This document shows, piece by piece, positions 41,080 through 50,124 of a stretch of DNA of 64,000 nt; positions within the stretch are counted from its first letter, which is position 1; every line of letters starts with the position of its first letter. The position numbers were made by a program, and so were the translations under genes. Origin of the DNA: Kitasatospora indigofera (GTDB taxonomy: Bacteria; Actinomycetota; Actinomycetes; Streptomycetales; Streptomycetaceae); contig NZ_BNBO01000028.1 of the NCBI RefSeq assembly GCF_014655955.1, forward strand, positions 41,258 to 105,257. The letters run 5' to 3'. Below the pieces are notes generated by a model, which made no database searches, was not told where the DNA came from, and was given only the letters and a program-made list of their open reading frames with translations.

Positions 41080-42618
41080 GTGGCTGAGCGCTTCGACCCG
41101 GCCGGGCGGCGGGTGCTCGCCGTCTGCATCGCGGCCGGCTTCACCACCCTGCTCGACCAGTCCGTCCTCAACACCTCGGTGCCGGCCCTGCGGGACTCCC
41201 TGCACGCCCAGTCCGCCCAGATCCAATGGGTCGTCGCCGGGTTCTCGCTGGCCTTCGGCCTCGCCCTGGTGCCCGGCGGGCGGCTCGGCGACGTCCGGGG
41301 CCGCCGGACGCTGTTCATCACCGGCCTCGCCGTGTTCACCGGCTTCAGCCTGCTCTCCGCCACGGCCACCCACCCCTGGACGCTGGTCGCCGCCCGGCTG
41401 CTCCAGGGCGCCGGCGCCGGCCTGGTCAACTCCCAGATGATCGGCACCATCCAGGACGTGTTCACCGGTCAGCAGCGGGCCCGGGCGCTGGGCCTCTACG
41501 CCGTCACCGGCGGGCTGGCCACCGCGCTCGGGCCACCGGTCGGCGGCCTGGTCCTCGCCCTGGCCGGGGCGCAGGACGGCTGGCGGCTGACCTTCCTGCT
41601 GAACGTCCCGTTCGGACTGCTCACCCTCTTCCTCGCCGCCCGCTTCCTGCCGCCGCCGCGCTCCAGCACCGGGCACCCCGATCTCGACCCGGTCGGGCTG
41701 GTGCTGGTCGCCGCCCTGACCCTGGTCGTGATGGTGCCCTTCGTCCAACCGCCGGGCGCGGTGGGCGCGGTCGGCTACCTGGCCGCTGCGGGCGTGCTCG
41801 CCGCCCTGTTCGTCCACTGGCAGCGCCGCTACGCCCGTGCGGGCCGGCACCCGCTGGTCCATCCGGCGCTGGCCCGCTCCCGGCCGTTCGCGCTCGGCAC
41901 GGTGGTCGCGATGGCGCAGTTCGGCTCCTCGATCGCGGCCGGCCTGGTGCTGATCATGTTCCTCCAGGACGGCCTCGGGATGTCGCCGATGGGCGCGGCC
42001 GTGGTCAGCCTGCCGGCCGCGCTGGCGATGGGGCTCTCCTCCGCGCTGGCCTGGCGGGTGGTCCGGCGGTTCGGCCGGCACACCGTCACGGCCGGGATGG
42101 CGCTCTCCGCCGTGGCGCTGCTGGCCGGCGGCCTGGTCGCGCTCCGGGCACCGGCCGCCGTGCTGCCGGTGGTCCTCGCCCTGATCCAGTTCTGCGGCGG
42201 GATCGCCATCGGGCTGGTGAACGCCCCCAACCAGGCCGCGGTGCTGCGGCACGCGCCGGCCGAGGCGGCGGGGGTGGGCGGCGCGATCCTGCAGATGTCC
42301 CAGCGGATCGCGGCGGCGGTCGGGGTGTCGGCGCTGTCCGGGGTCTACCTGCGCGGCACCTCCGCCGGCGACGGGTCCGGGCACCGCACGGCGTACTTCT
42401 ACGCGAGCGCCACCTGTGCCGCGATCGCGGCGGCGGCCGTGGTGGTGTCGGTGTTCGCGGCCCGGGCGGCCGAGGCGTCCCCGCTGCCGGCCGCACCCGT
42501 GCCGGCCGCACCCCGGCCGCCCGTTCCGCTGCCGGTCGACGGCCGGGGGCCGCGTGATCCCGCCGCCCGGGTGCCCGCGGCCGGACCTGGGCGCCCGGAC
42601 GGGCCCGCGCCGGGCTGA
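41080..42618 (+). CDS. MFS drug-export transporter (DHA2, 14-helix type)
   Basis: A 512-residue transporter with about 14 hydrophobic helices. LDQSVLNTSVPAL is the family's acidic motif in helix 1, GGRLGDVRGRRTLF the loop 2-3 motif A, and GLATALGPPVGGL the antiporter motif C. These features mark proton-driven exporters of the DHA2 group, often for antibiotics or dyes. The last 50 residues are Pro-rich. GTG 41080 follows GGCGGGG. The substrate is unknown and no regulator is adjacent. Confidence 0.88.
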   Translation: MAERFDPAGRRVLAVCIAAGFTTLLDQSVLNTSVPALRDSLHAQSAQIQWVVAGFSLAFGLALVPGGRLGDVRGRRTLFITGLAVFTGFSLLSATATHPWTLVAARLLQGAGAGLVNSQMIGTIQDVFTGQQRARALGLYAVTGGLATALGPPVGGLVLALAGAQDGWRLTFLLNVPFGLLTLFLAARFLPPPRSSTGHPDLDPVGLVLVAALTLVVMVPFVQPPGAVGAVGYLAAAGVLAALFVHWQRRYARAGRHPLVHPALARSRPFALGTVVAMAQFGSSIAAGLVLIMFLQDGLGMSPMGAAVVSLPAALAMGLSSALAWRVVRRFGRHTVTAGMALSAVALLAGGLVALRAPAAVLPVVLALIQFCGGIAIGLVNAPNQAAVLRHAPAEAAGVGGAILQMSQRIAAAVGVSALSGVYLRGTSAGDGSGHRTAYFYASATCAAIAAAAVVVSVFAARAAEASPLPAAPVPAAPRPPVPLPVDGRGPRDPAARVPAAGPGRPDGPAPG

Positions 42619-42824
42619 GCCGCCGGTGGCCCTCGTGGCGCGCCGCACCCGCGAGGCCCTCGCCCCGCCCCGGCCCGGTCCCTGTCGGGCCGTCACGTCC
42701 GGTTCCGCCTTCGCGCCCGGGCCCCGGACACCCCTGAACGCCACGTCCGATTGCCGCCGGACACCTCGTGGGCGAACCGACAGCATCGTCATGTCAGCAC
42801 AACCGACGAGGAAGAAGAGCGGAC

Positions 42825-43568
42825 ATGACTGCGGTACTGGACGGCAAGGTGGCCCTGGTGACCGGCGGCAGCCGGGGGATCGGAGCGGCGGTGGCCCTCC
42901 GGCTGGCCGAGGACGGCGCCGATGTCGCGCTGACCTACCTGGGCAACGCCGAGCGGGCGGCCGACGTGGTGGACCGGATCAAGGCGCTCGGCCGCCGGGG
43001 CCTGGCGGTGCGGGCCGACAGCGCCGACCCGGCGGCCGTCCGCGCGGCGGTGGACCAGGCCGCCGCCGAGTTCGGGCGGCTCGACATCCTGGTCAACAAC
43101 GCCGGGGCCGGGGTGCTCGGGCCGGTCGAGGAGCTGTCGGCCGCCGATGTCGACCGGGTGCTGCAGGTCAACGTCCGGGCGCCGTTCCTGGCCGCCCAGG
43201 CGGTGCTGCGGCACATGGCCGAGGGCGGCCGGATCATCACCATCGGCAGCTGCATGTCGGAGCGCAGCGCCTTCGCCGGCGGCTCGCTGTACGGCATGAG
43301 CAAGAGTGCGCTGAACGGGCTGACCAGGTCGCTCGCCCGCGAGCTGGGCCCCCGGGGGATCACCGCGAACCTGGTGCAGCCCGGCCCGATCGACACCGAG
43401 ATGAACCCCGCCGACGGCCCGGCCGGCGAACTGCAGCGGAGCCTGACCGCGCTCGGGCGCTTCGGGCAGCCCTCGGAGGTGGCCGCCATGGTGGCCCACC
43501 TGGCGGGGGACGGCGGCCGGTACGTCACCGGTTCGGCGATCCTGGTGGACGGCGGGTACGCGGCCTGA
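42825..43568 (+). CDS. SDR-family oxidoreductase (FabG-like)
   Basis: A 247-residue classical short-chain dehydrogenase: VTGGSRGIG (cofactor loop), ILVNNAGAG, Ser in ITIGSCMSE and the catalytic YGMSK, then QPGPIDTEMNP. The absence of a basic-to-acidic switch after strand 2 (TYLGNAERA) suggests NADP(H). It may reduce a 3-oxoacyl or other ketone; the substrate is unknown. ATG 42825 follows GAGGAAGAAG. It stands alone between the MFS and kinase genes. Confidence 0.9.
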   Translation: MTAVLDGKVALVTGGSRGIGAAVALRLAEDGADVALTYLGNAERAADVVDRIKALGRRGLAVRADSADPAAVRAAVDQAAAEFGRLDILVNNAGAGVLGPVEELSAADVDRVLQVNVRAPFLAAQAVLRHMAEGGRIITIGSCMSERSAFAGGSLYGMSKSALNGLTRSLARELGPRGITANLVQPGPIDTEMNPADGPAGELQRSLTALGRFGQPSEVAAMVAHLAGDGGRYVTGSAILVDGGYAA

Positions 43569-43676
43569 GCGCCGGCGGGCGGTCCGGCTCCTCGGCCGGC
43601 CCGTCCGCCGGCCCGCTCCTCGGCCGGCCGGTCGCCTTGGCCGGCCCGTCACCCTCGGCCGGCCCGCCGTCGGCGG
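43569..43676. repeat. Degenerate CGGCCGGCCCG repeats between convergent genes
   Basis: Four or five imperfect copies of TCGGCCGGCCCGTC fill the gap between the SDR and phosphotransferase stops. They can form short GGCCGGCC stems and may act as a weak terminator. Confidence 0.6.
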
Positions 43677-44705
43677 TCAGCCGGCGGGTGGCGCCACCGG
43701 CACCGCGCGGAGCCGCTCCAGCACGGCGTGCAGGTCGGTCCGGACGCGTTCGGCGAACGGCTCGTGCCCCACCGGGTCGTAGCCGCGCGGGGTGGCCTCG
43801 ACCAGCATGATCAGGTCCAGGTAGACCCGGTACAGGTCGATCCGTCGGGCGGCCTCGGGGGTGATCTCGAAGTCCGGCCCGACCACCGAGCGGTACCCCG
43901 CGAGGAAGTCGGCGTCCGCCGCGATGTCGCCGAACAGCGAGGGTGACACCAGATCGGCCAACGGGTCCCCCCAAAAGGCCCGTTCGCCGTCGATGACACC
44001 GCTGATCGTGGGTCGGCCGGCCTCCTCGGCGAGCAGGACGTTCCCCTCCCAGAGGTCGAAGTGGACCAGCGAGGGGACGGTCACCGCGTCGAGCAGCCAG
44101 GCGCGTTCGCGGACCAGGGCCAGCAGTTGCTCCGGGTCGACGGGCAGGGGCACCGCGTACCGGCCGGCGTCGGCGAGCACGTCGTCCAGCATCCGGCCGA
44201 AGGCGTCCCGCCAGGTGGGCGCCGGCCCGTGCTGCGGGTAGCCGAAGCCGGTGCCCCGGACGGCGCGCAGCCGGCCGGTCAACTCGCCCAGGTCCCGGCG
44301 CAGTCGGGCCTGGTCGGCGTCGCTCAGTCCGGCGCGGGCGCGGTCCCAGCCCGTGCCGGGGAGGTGGGACATCAGCAGGTAGTCGCCGTCGACCAGCCGC
44401 CGGTCGAAGTCGGCCGCGATGACCTGGGGGACCGTCACCTCGGTCTGCGTGCCGACCAGCCGGTAGAACTCGGTCTCGGTCCGCATCAGCCCGTGCTCGT
44501 AGGTGAGCAGCGGGGTCGCGGGCGGCGGCGAGATCTTGAGGACGGCCGTCCGCCCCGACGGACCGAGGGTGATCCGGTAGGCGGCGTTGAAGGTGCCGCC
44601 GGTGAGCTCCTCGACCCCGGTCACCTCGGTGTCCGGGGCGCAGGACGCGGCGACGACGGCGCGGATCTCCTCCAGGCCGAGCTGGTGCTTCGTGGCGCTG
44701 TGCAT
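43677..44705 (-). CDS. Aminoglycoside phosphotransferase-family kinase
   Basis: A 342-residue APH/fructosamine-kinase-type enzyme: GGTFNAAYRI and VLKISP form the N-lobe with the ATP lysine, LVHFDLWEGNVLL is the catalytic loop (Asp), and VIDGERAFWGDPLADL the metal-binding Asp. It phosphorylates a small molecule such as an amino sugar or aminoglycoside; homologues are widespread and most are not resistance genes. ATG 44705 is used; no clear ribosome site. Confidence 0.88.
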   Translation of the reverse strand: MHSATKHQLGLEEIRAVVAASCAPDTEVTGVEELTGGTFNAAYRITLGPSGRTAVLKISPPPATPLLTYEHGLMRTETEFYRLVGTQTEVTVPQVIAADFDRRLVDGDYLLMSHLPGTGWDRARAGLSDADQARLRRDLGELTGRLRAVRGTGFGYPQHGPAPTWRDAFGRMLDDVLADAGRYAVPLPVDPEQLLALVRERAWLLDAVTVPSLVHFDLWEGNVLLAEEAGRPTISGVIDGERAFWGDPLADLVSPSLFGDIAADADFLAGYRSVVGPDFEITPEAARRIDLYRVYLDLIMLVEATPRGYDPVGHEPFAERVRTDLHAVLERLRAVPVAPPAG

Positions 44706-44880
44706 GGGGCCCTCTCGCGGCTGGTGCTCCCAGGCCGGCCGGGCCGCCGCACCGGTGCGGCCGGGTGCCGTGAGGTGCCGGCCCGAGTGCCGGCCGACGG
44801 GGCGGCGCGGGCCGGAGGGAGAACGTTCTCCGGGACATCGGGACGCTACCGGGATCCCCCGGCCGTGGTCAACAACGGCC

Positions 44881-44910
44881 GGACGGCCGTCGCGTGGGCG
44901 ACGGCCGTCC
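44881..44910 (-). terminator. Hairpin terminator after the DUF2252 gene
   Basis: A perfect 13-bp stem, GGACGGCCGTCGC (44881-44893) with GCGACGGCCGTCC (44898-44910), and a GTGG loop, 54 nt downstream of the DUF2252 stop on the minus strand. Confidence 0.8.
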
Positions 44911-44963
44911 AGGTCGTCCGGGCCGGTTCAGGTCGTTCGGGCCGGTCCGGGCGGGCCGGCCGC

Positions 44964-46403
44964 TCAGATGCCCGTCTCGGCGGGCAGCCGGCCGCTGCGG
45001 ATGGCGGCGACCAGGTCGGCGTGGTCCGCCTCGGTCCGGTCGGCGTAGGCCACCGCGAAGGCGGCGACCGCCTCGTCCAGCGCCTCGCCCTTGCCGCAGT
45101 ACCCGCTGATCAGCTCCGGCTCGGCGGTGTGCGCGTGCGCCCGGGCCAGCAGCGCACCGGTGATCCGGGCGTAGTCGTCCAACTGGGCGGGCAGCAGCGC
45201 GGCCGGGTCCACGCTGCCCTTGCGGTTGCGGAACTGCCGTACCTGGTAGGGCAGTCCGTCCACGGTGGTCCAGCCGAGCAGGGTGTCGCTGACCACCTGC
45301 ATCCGCTTCTGGCCGAGCACCACCCGCTGGCCCTCGTGCGCCGGCACCTCGCGGACGGGGTAGCCGGCCCTGGCCAGGTGCGGCAGCAGCACCGACGGCC
45401 GGGCCTCCTTCACCTGCAGCACCAGCGGCTTGTCCCGGTGGTCGGTCAGCAGCACGACGTAGGAGCGGGTCCCGACACTGCCGGTGCCGACCACCCGGAA
45501 GGCCACGTCCTGCACATGGTGCCGGGAGAGCAGCGGGCGCAGCTCCGCCGGGACGGTGTCCGCGTACGACGCGAGCGAGCCGGCGACCGAGGCGGCGACC
45601 TCGTACGGCACCTGGCTGAGCACCGGGGGAGCGGCCGTGAAACGCCAGTGGCCCTCCGCCTCGCGCACGGTGGACTTGGCCGCGAAGCGGGCACTGGTGT
45701 TGCCCAGCGCCTTGGCCGAGACCTTGTTGAGCACCTCGGTCAGCTCGTGGGCGTCGGTGACCGCCACCAGGTGCTCGTCGGCGACGGCGTTCCAGGCGTC
45801 CAGCGCGGGCAGCTTGGCGAGCGCCCGCATCGTCCGCCGGTAGGAGCCGGCCGACTCGAACGCGGCCTGGCGGGCGACCTGTTCGTCGGCGCCCACCTCG
45901 CGCGCGGCGAGCACCAGGCTGGCGGCGAGCCGCTTGAGGTCCCACTCCCAGGGGCCGGGCACGGTCTCGTCGAAGTCGTTGATGTCCATCACCAGCCGGC
46001 CCCGGGCGTCGCCGTAGAGCCCGAAGTTGGCCGCGTGCGCGTCACCGCACAGCTGGGCGGTGATCCCGCTGGTGGGGGTGTGCGCGAGGTCCGCCGCCAT
46101 CAGGCCGGCCGAGCCGCGCAGGAAGGCGAACGGCGTGGCCGACATCCGGCCGAGCCGGATCGGCACCAGGTGCTCCAGCCGGCCGGCGTTGGAGGCCTCG
46201 ATGGCCTGCACCGCGCCGGGCCGGTCGGCGGCCGGCGCGAACTCGGCGTGCTGCTCCCGGGTCGCGTTCTGCCGCAGCACCTTGCCCCGCCGCTTGGCCG
46301 ACCCGCCGGGTCTGGGGGCGAACCCCGCCACCGCGAACCCGTGCGCCGGCGTGCCCGCCGCCCCGTCGGCGTCCGCCACATATGTCGTTTCCGTCAGCCC
46401 CAC
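44964..46403 (-). CDS. DUF2252 family protein
   Basis: A protein of about 479 residues with the kinase-like DUF2252 pattern: MSATPFAFLRGSAGLMAADL, LCGDAHAANFGLYG (catalytic-loop-like HxxN), DINDFDETVPGPWEWDLKRL (DFD), and KEARPSVL. The fold is related to APH kinases, but no substrate is established. GTG 46403 gives MGLTETTYVADADG and is preferred over the frame start at 46475; neither has a strong ribosome site. Confidence 0.86.
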   Translation of the reverse strand: MGLTETTYVADADGAAGTPAHGFAVAGFAPRPGGSAKRRGKVLRQNATREQHAEFAPAADRPGAVQAIEASNAGRLEHLVPIRLGRMSATPFAFLRGSAGLMAADLAHTPTSGITAQLCGDAHAANFGLYGDARGRLVMDINDFDETVPGPWEWDLKRLAASLVLAAREVGADEQVARQAAFESAGSYRRTMRALAKLPALDAWNAVADEHLVAVTDAHELTEVLNKVSAKALGNTSARFAAKSTVREAEGHWRFTAAPPVLSQVPYEVAASVAGSLASYADTVPAELRPLLSRHHVQDVAFRVVGTGSVGTRSYVVLLTDHRDKPLVLQVKEARPSVLLPHLARAGYPVREVPAHEGQRVVLGQKRMQVVSDTLLGWTTVDGLPYQVRQFRNRKGSVDPAALLPAQLDDYARITGALLARAHAHTAEPELISGYCGKGEALDEAVAAFAVAYADRTEADHADLVAAIRSGRLPAETGI

Positions 46404-46539
46404 CGCTACCGCCCCGTCCGATCCACGCGCCGCCGCCCACGGCGGGCCGCCCCTGTCGCGATGAAGGCTACCCACCTGCGGCGGGCCGCCGACATCCGGA
46501 GTCCGGGGTAGCGGCGACGGCCGCCCGGCCGGCCCGTCG

Positions 46540-46545
46540 TAGGGT
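46540..46545 (+). promoter_or_regulatory. Leaderless-type -10 box (TAGGGT)
   Basis: TAGGGT is followed by exactly 7 nt and the ATG of the DUF2809 gene (46553), the same geometry as at 16210 and 16058. No ribosome site is present, so a leaderless mRNA is likely. Confidence 0.5.
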
Positions 46546-46552
46546 GGCGGCC

Positions 46553-47002
46553 ATGAGTGATCTCCGGGGGGACGCCGGCCTCGTCAGGGTCCGGGCGGGC
46601 GCGGGCCTGGCGGCCCTGCTGACGGTGGCCGCGGGCCTGGGCGTCCGGGCGGTGGCGGGCGACGAGGCGGCCAAGTACGCCGGTGACGCGCTCTACACCG
46701 TGCTGCTCCACACGCTCGTCGTGCTGCTGGCGCCCCGGACCCGCCCGGGTGCCGCCGCCGGGGTCGCGCTGGCGGTCAGCTGGGCGGTGGAGTTCGCCCA
46801 ACTCACCGGTGTGCCGGCCGAACTGTCGGGGCGCAGCACCCTCGCCCGGCTGGTGCTCGGCTCGACCTTCAACCCGCCCGACCTGTTCTGGTACCTGGTG
46901 GGCGCGCTGTTCGCGACGGCGGCGCACTCGGCGGTGCCGGGGCTCGCCCGCCGGGTCCGCCGACCGCGGGGTGCGGCCGGCGGAATTCGGCGGACGTCCT
47001 GA
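46553..47002 (+). CDS. DUF2809 small membrane protein
   Basis: A 149-residue protein with four hydrophobic helices. GDALYTVLLHTLVVLLAPRT and SWAVEFAQLTGVPAEL, then LVLGSTFNPPDLFWYLVGAL match the DUF2809 (VanZ-like) pattern. No function is established. It is probably translated from a leaderless message. Confidence 0.82.
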   Translation: MSDLRGDAGLVRVRAGAGLAALLTVAAGLGVRAVAGDEAAKYAGDALYTVLLHTLVVLLAPRTRPGAAAGVALAVSWAVEFAQLTGVPAELSGRSTLARLVLGSTFNPPDLFWYLVGALFATAAHSAVPGLARRVRRPRGAAGGIRRTS

Positions 47003-47053
47003 CGGAGCCGGCCGATCGCCTTCCCCGGAGGTCGGGCGGTTGAGGCCGGGGGG

Positions 47054-49201
47054 TCAGCCGCCGACGCCGTCGGCCAGCGGCGCGGGGGCGTCGCGGCCGG
47101 CGGGCCCGCCGTCCCGGGGGCGTCCGGCGGGGCCGTCGGCGGCGAGCCGGGCCGGCCACCAGGTGCGTCCGCCGAGGTCGTGCACCAGCGCGGGCACCAG
47201 CAGCGAGCGCACCAGGAGGGTGTCGAGCAGGACGCCGAAGGCGACGATGAAGGCGATCTGGGCGAGGAAGGCGAGCGGGATCACGCCCAGGGCCGCGAAG
47301 GTCGCCGCCAGCACCACGCCGGCCGAGGTGATCACCCCGCCGGTGGCGGTCAGCCCGCGCAGCACGCCCTCCCGGGTGCCGTGCCGCCGGGACTCCTCGC
47401 GGACCCGGGTCATCAGGAAGATGTTGTAGTCCACGCCGAGCGCCACCAGGAACACGTACCCGTACAGCGGTACCGAGGGGTCCGTGCCGCTGAAGCCGAA
47501 CACGTGCGGGAAGACGATCGCGCAGACGCCGAGGGTGGCCAGATAGGAGAGCGCGACGGTGGCCGCCAGCACCAGCGGGGCGACCAGCGAGCGCAGCAGG
47601 AGGACGAGGACCGTCAGGATGCAGAGCAGCACCACCGGGATGATGGTCGTCCGGTCGTGCCGGGCGGTCGTCCGGGTGTCGAACTGCTGGGCGGTGTACC
47701 CGCCGACCTTGGCGTCCGCGCCGGGCACCGCGTGCACGGCCGCCCGCAGGCGCTGGACGGTGGCCATCGCCTCGTCGCTGTCGGCGGCGTCGGCCAGGGT
47801 GACGTCCAGTCTGATCCGCCCGTCGGCCACCCGGGCCGGCCCGTCCGGCGCGCCGCCGGTGTAGGGCCTGACCCCGCTCACCCCCGGGACGGCCGCCGCG
47901 GCGGCGGTGGTCCGCTCCGCCGTCCCGACCTCGGCGATCACCACGGCCGGGTTGCCGGACCCGCCGGGGAAGTGCGCCGAGAGCAGCTGCTGGGCGGTCA
48001 CGGAAGGCTGCTTCTTGATGAACAGTTCGCTCTGCGGCACGCCCTGCGCGTTGAGCGTCGGGGCGAACGCGGCACAGGCGGCCAGCACGGCGAGGGCGGC
48101 CACCCAGGTGGCCCGCGGCCGGCGTCCGACCAGGGCGGCGACCCGGGTCCAGATGCCGTGCACCGGGACGCGGCCGTCGGCGGGCGGCCGGGCCGGCCAG
48201 TAGGCGGCCCGGCCGAGCAGGACCAGCGCGGCGGGCAGGAAGGTCAGCGCGGAGAGCACGGCGCAGCCGATGCCGATCGCTCCGACCGGCCCCAGGGAGC
48301 GGTTGTTGGTGAGGTCGGAGAGCAGCAGTACCAGCAGGCCGAGCGCGACCGTCAGCCCGGAGGCGGCGATCGGCTCCACGGACTGGCGCCAGGCGATCCG
48401 CATCGCCGTCCAGCGGTCCTGACGCAGTTGCAGCTCCTCGCGGAACCGGGCCGACAGCAGCAGGGCGTAGTCGGTGGCGGCGCCGATCACCAGGATCGAC
48501 AGCAGGCCCTGGATCTGGCCGTCCACCCGGACGATCCCGTGCTTGGCCAGCACGTAGACGATGGCGCAGGAGACCCCGAGCGCGAACACCGCGCCGATGA
48601 TCACCAGCAGCGGCAGTACCACGCTGCGGTACACCGCGAGCAGGATCACCAGGACGACGCCGAGCGCCACCCCGAGCAGGATGCCGTCGATCCCGGCGAA
48701 GGCGCTGCCCAGGTCGCTCTGCAGGGCGGCCGGGCCGGCCAGTCCGACGGTGCTGCCCGGCACCCCCTCGACCTGCGTCCGGACGGCCGCCACGCTGTCG
48801 CCGACCGTCCGGCCGAGGTCGGCGCGGAGCGCGACCACGCCGGACAGGGCCCGCCCGTCCTCGGAGGGCAGCGCGGGCGAGAAGGCCCCGGTCGCGCCGG
48901 GCACCCGGGCGGCGGCGCGCAGCGCCGAGTCGGCGGCGGTCCGCTGGTCGGCGGTGACCCGGCCGCCGCCGTCGGCCTGCCAGACCACCACGACGGGCAG
49001 CGTGGCGTCCCGCTCGAAGGCCTTCCGCAGCCGGACCACCTCGGTGGACTCCGCGCTCTGCGGGAGGAAGGCCGCGCTGTCGTTGGTGGAGACCTCGCCC
49101 AGCTTGCCGGCGTAGGAGCCGAAGGCGCCGCCGAGGCCCAGCCAGGCGACCAGCAGGAGCAGGGGGATGAGGAATCGCGTACGGCGGGTGGATCTCGTCA
49201 T
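47054..49201 (-). CDS. MMPL-family transporter
   Basis: A 715-residue RND-type membrane protein in two similar halves, each with one helix, an extracellular domain and a five-helix bundle. LQGLLSILVIGAATDYALLL and 'GYVFLVALGVDYNIFLMTRVREE' hold the Asp residues of the proton path typical of MmpL proteins. These export lipids, drugs or haem-like compounds. ATG 49201 follows AAGGAC. It is divergent from a MarR gene with an operator between them, so it is probably de-repressed by a compound it exports. Confidence 0.93.
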   Translation of the reverse strand: MTRSTRRTRFLIPLLLLVAWLGLGGAFGSYAGKLGEVSTNDSAAFLPQSAESTEVVRLRKAFERDATLPVVVVWQADGGGRVTADQRTAADSALRAAARVPGATGAFSPALPSEDGRALSGVVALRADLGRTVGDSVAAVRTQVEGVPGSTVGLAGPAALQSDLGSAFAGIDGILLGVALGVVLVILLAVYRSVVLPLLVIIGAVFALGVSCAIVYVLAKHGIVRVDGQIQGLLSILVIGAATDYALLLSARFREELQLRQDRWTAMRIAWRQSVEPIAASGLTVALGLLVLLLSDLTNNRSLGPVGAIGIGCAVLSALTFLPAALVLLGRAAYWPARPPADGRVPVHGIWTRVAALVGRRPRATWVAALAVLAACAAFAPTLNAQGVPQSELFIKKQPSVTAQQLLSAHFPGGSGNPAVVIAEVGTAERTTAAAAAVPGVSGVRPYTGGAPDGPARVADGRIRLDVTLADAADSDEAMATVQRLRAAVHAVPGADAKVGGYTAQQFDTRTTARHDRTTIIPVVLLCILTVLVLLLRSLVAPLVLAATVALSYLATLGVCAIVFPHVFGFSGTDPSVPLYGYVFLVALGVDYNIFLMTRVREESRRHGTREGVLRGLTATGGVITSAGVVLAATFAALGVIPLAFLAQIAFIVAFGVLLDTLLVRSLLVPALVHDLGGRTWWPARLAADGPAGRPRDGGPAGRDAPAPLADGVGG

Positions 49202-49263
49202 GGCGGAAGTCCTTCGTGCGTGTCCGGCGTGGTGCCGTCGGCGGGCCCGGCGCGGGAATGATA

Positions 49264-49278
49264 TCTCAATGATTGAGA
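49264..49278. promoter_or_regulatory. Operator TCTCAA-TGA-TTGAGA between MMPL and MarR genes
   Basis: A perfect 6-bp inverted repeat in an AT-rich patch (49259-49291). Its size and place between divergent marR and transporter genes match a MarR dimer site. Confidence 0.75.
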
Positions 49279-49385
49279 GACTTAATCGTTGCAGTTCTTC
49301 TCCCGGTCCGGGTCCGTCGCCGGCCGGCGCCTAAGCTGGGGCCCACGGCGGGCGCGTCCGGCTCCTGCGACCGTACGGACGGAAG

Positions 49386-50075
49386 GTGACCTTGCCCCAG
49401 CAGCACGCGCCGGTACCCGGGCCCGAGACCAGTGGCGAGGACCGCGGCGACCCGCAGATCGAACGCCGGGAGCTCGGCCGGCTGCTCCAGGGCCTGGCCT
49501 CCGAGATGAACCTGCTCGGACACGACTTCGCCGCCTCGCAGGGCCTGCACGCCACCGACGTCCAGGCGCTGCTGGCCGTGATGCGCGGCGCGGGCCCCGG
49601 CGGGTCCGGGACCGCGGGCACGGAGCCGGGCGCTCGGAGCGGTACCGGGCCGGACGCGGAGGCCGCCGCCGTGACGCCGGGGCTGCTCCGCGAGGAGCTG
49701 GGGATCACCTCCGGCGCGGTGACCGCCGTGCTGGACCGCCTGGAGCGGGCCGGCCACGTGCACCGCAGCCGCGACAGCGCCGACCGCCGGCAGGTCCGGG
49801 TGCACTACAACCCCGGTGCCAGCCGGATCGCCACCGCCTGGTTCACACCGGTCGCCGAGCGCACCGACATCGTCCGGGCCGACTTCACGCCCGCGGAACT
49901 GCGGGTGGTGGCGCGGTTCCTGGGCCGGATGACCGAGGAACTCGCCGCCCTGCGGCAGGAACGGCGGACGGGTGCCGAGGCCCGTCCGGACGTCCGTGCC
50001 GAAGCCCGTACGGGAGCCCCTGCCGAGGCCCGTTCGGACGTCCGCCCCGACGCCGGACCGGACGCCGCCGGCTGA
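49386..50075 (+). CDS. MarR-family regulator with repetitive tail
   Basis: A 229-residue protein. The winged helix is residues 55-140: QGLHATDVQALLAVM, EELGITSGAVTAVLDRLERAG and RDSADRRQVRVH. A Gly/Thr/Glu-rich insert (75-95) separates the first helix from the recognition part, longer than usual. The last 35 residues are repeats of ARPDVRAEAR. The start may be GTG 49386, or TTG 49392, which has a better-spaced GGAAGG. It probably represses the MMPL gene and itself. Confidence 0.88.
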   Translation: MTLPQQHAPVPGPETSGEDRGDPQIERRELGRLLQGLASEMNLLGHDFAASQGLHATDVQALLAVMRGAGPGGSGTAGTEPGARSGTGPDAEAAAVTPGLLREELGITSGAVTAVLDRLERAGHVHRSRDSADRRQVRVHYNPGASRIATAWFTPVAERTDIVRADFTPAELRVVARFLGRMTEELAALRQERRTGAEARPDVRAEARTGAPAEARSDVRPDAGPDAAG

Positions 50076-50124
50076 CCGTGCCGCACCGGGGCGGGCCCCG
50101 TGGCGGCCGGCCCGGCCCGCCCGC

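Noticed and set aside
40818..41087. 89-codon frame overlapping the MFS start
   Set aside because: It crosses low-complexity DNA, is almost only Ala, Thr, Arg and Val, has no ribosome site and no family resemblance. The overlap with the GTG start is probably chance.
43677..44705. Aminoglycoside resistance gene
   Set aside because: The kinase motifs are those of the broad APH superfamily; nothing points to aminoglycosides, and streptomycetes carry many such housekeeping kinases.
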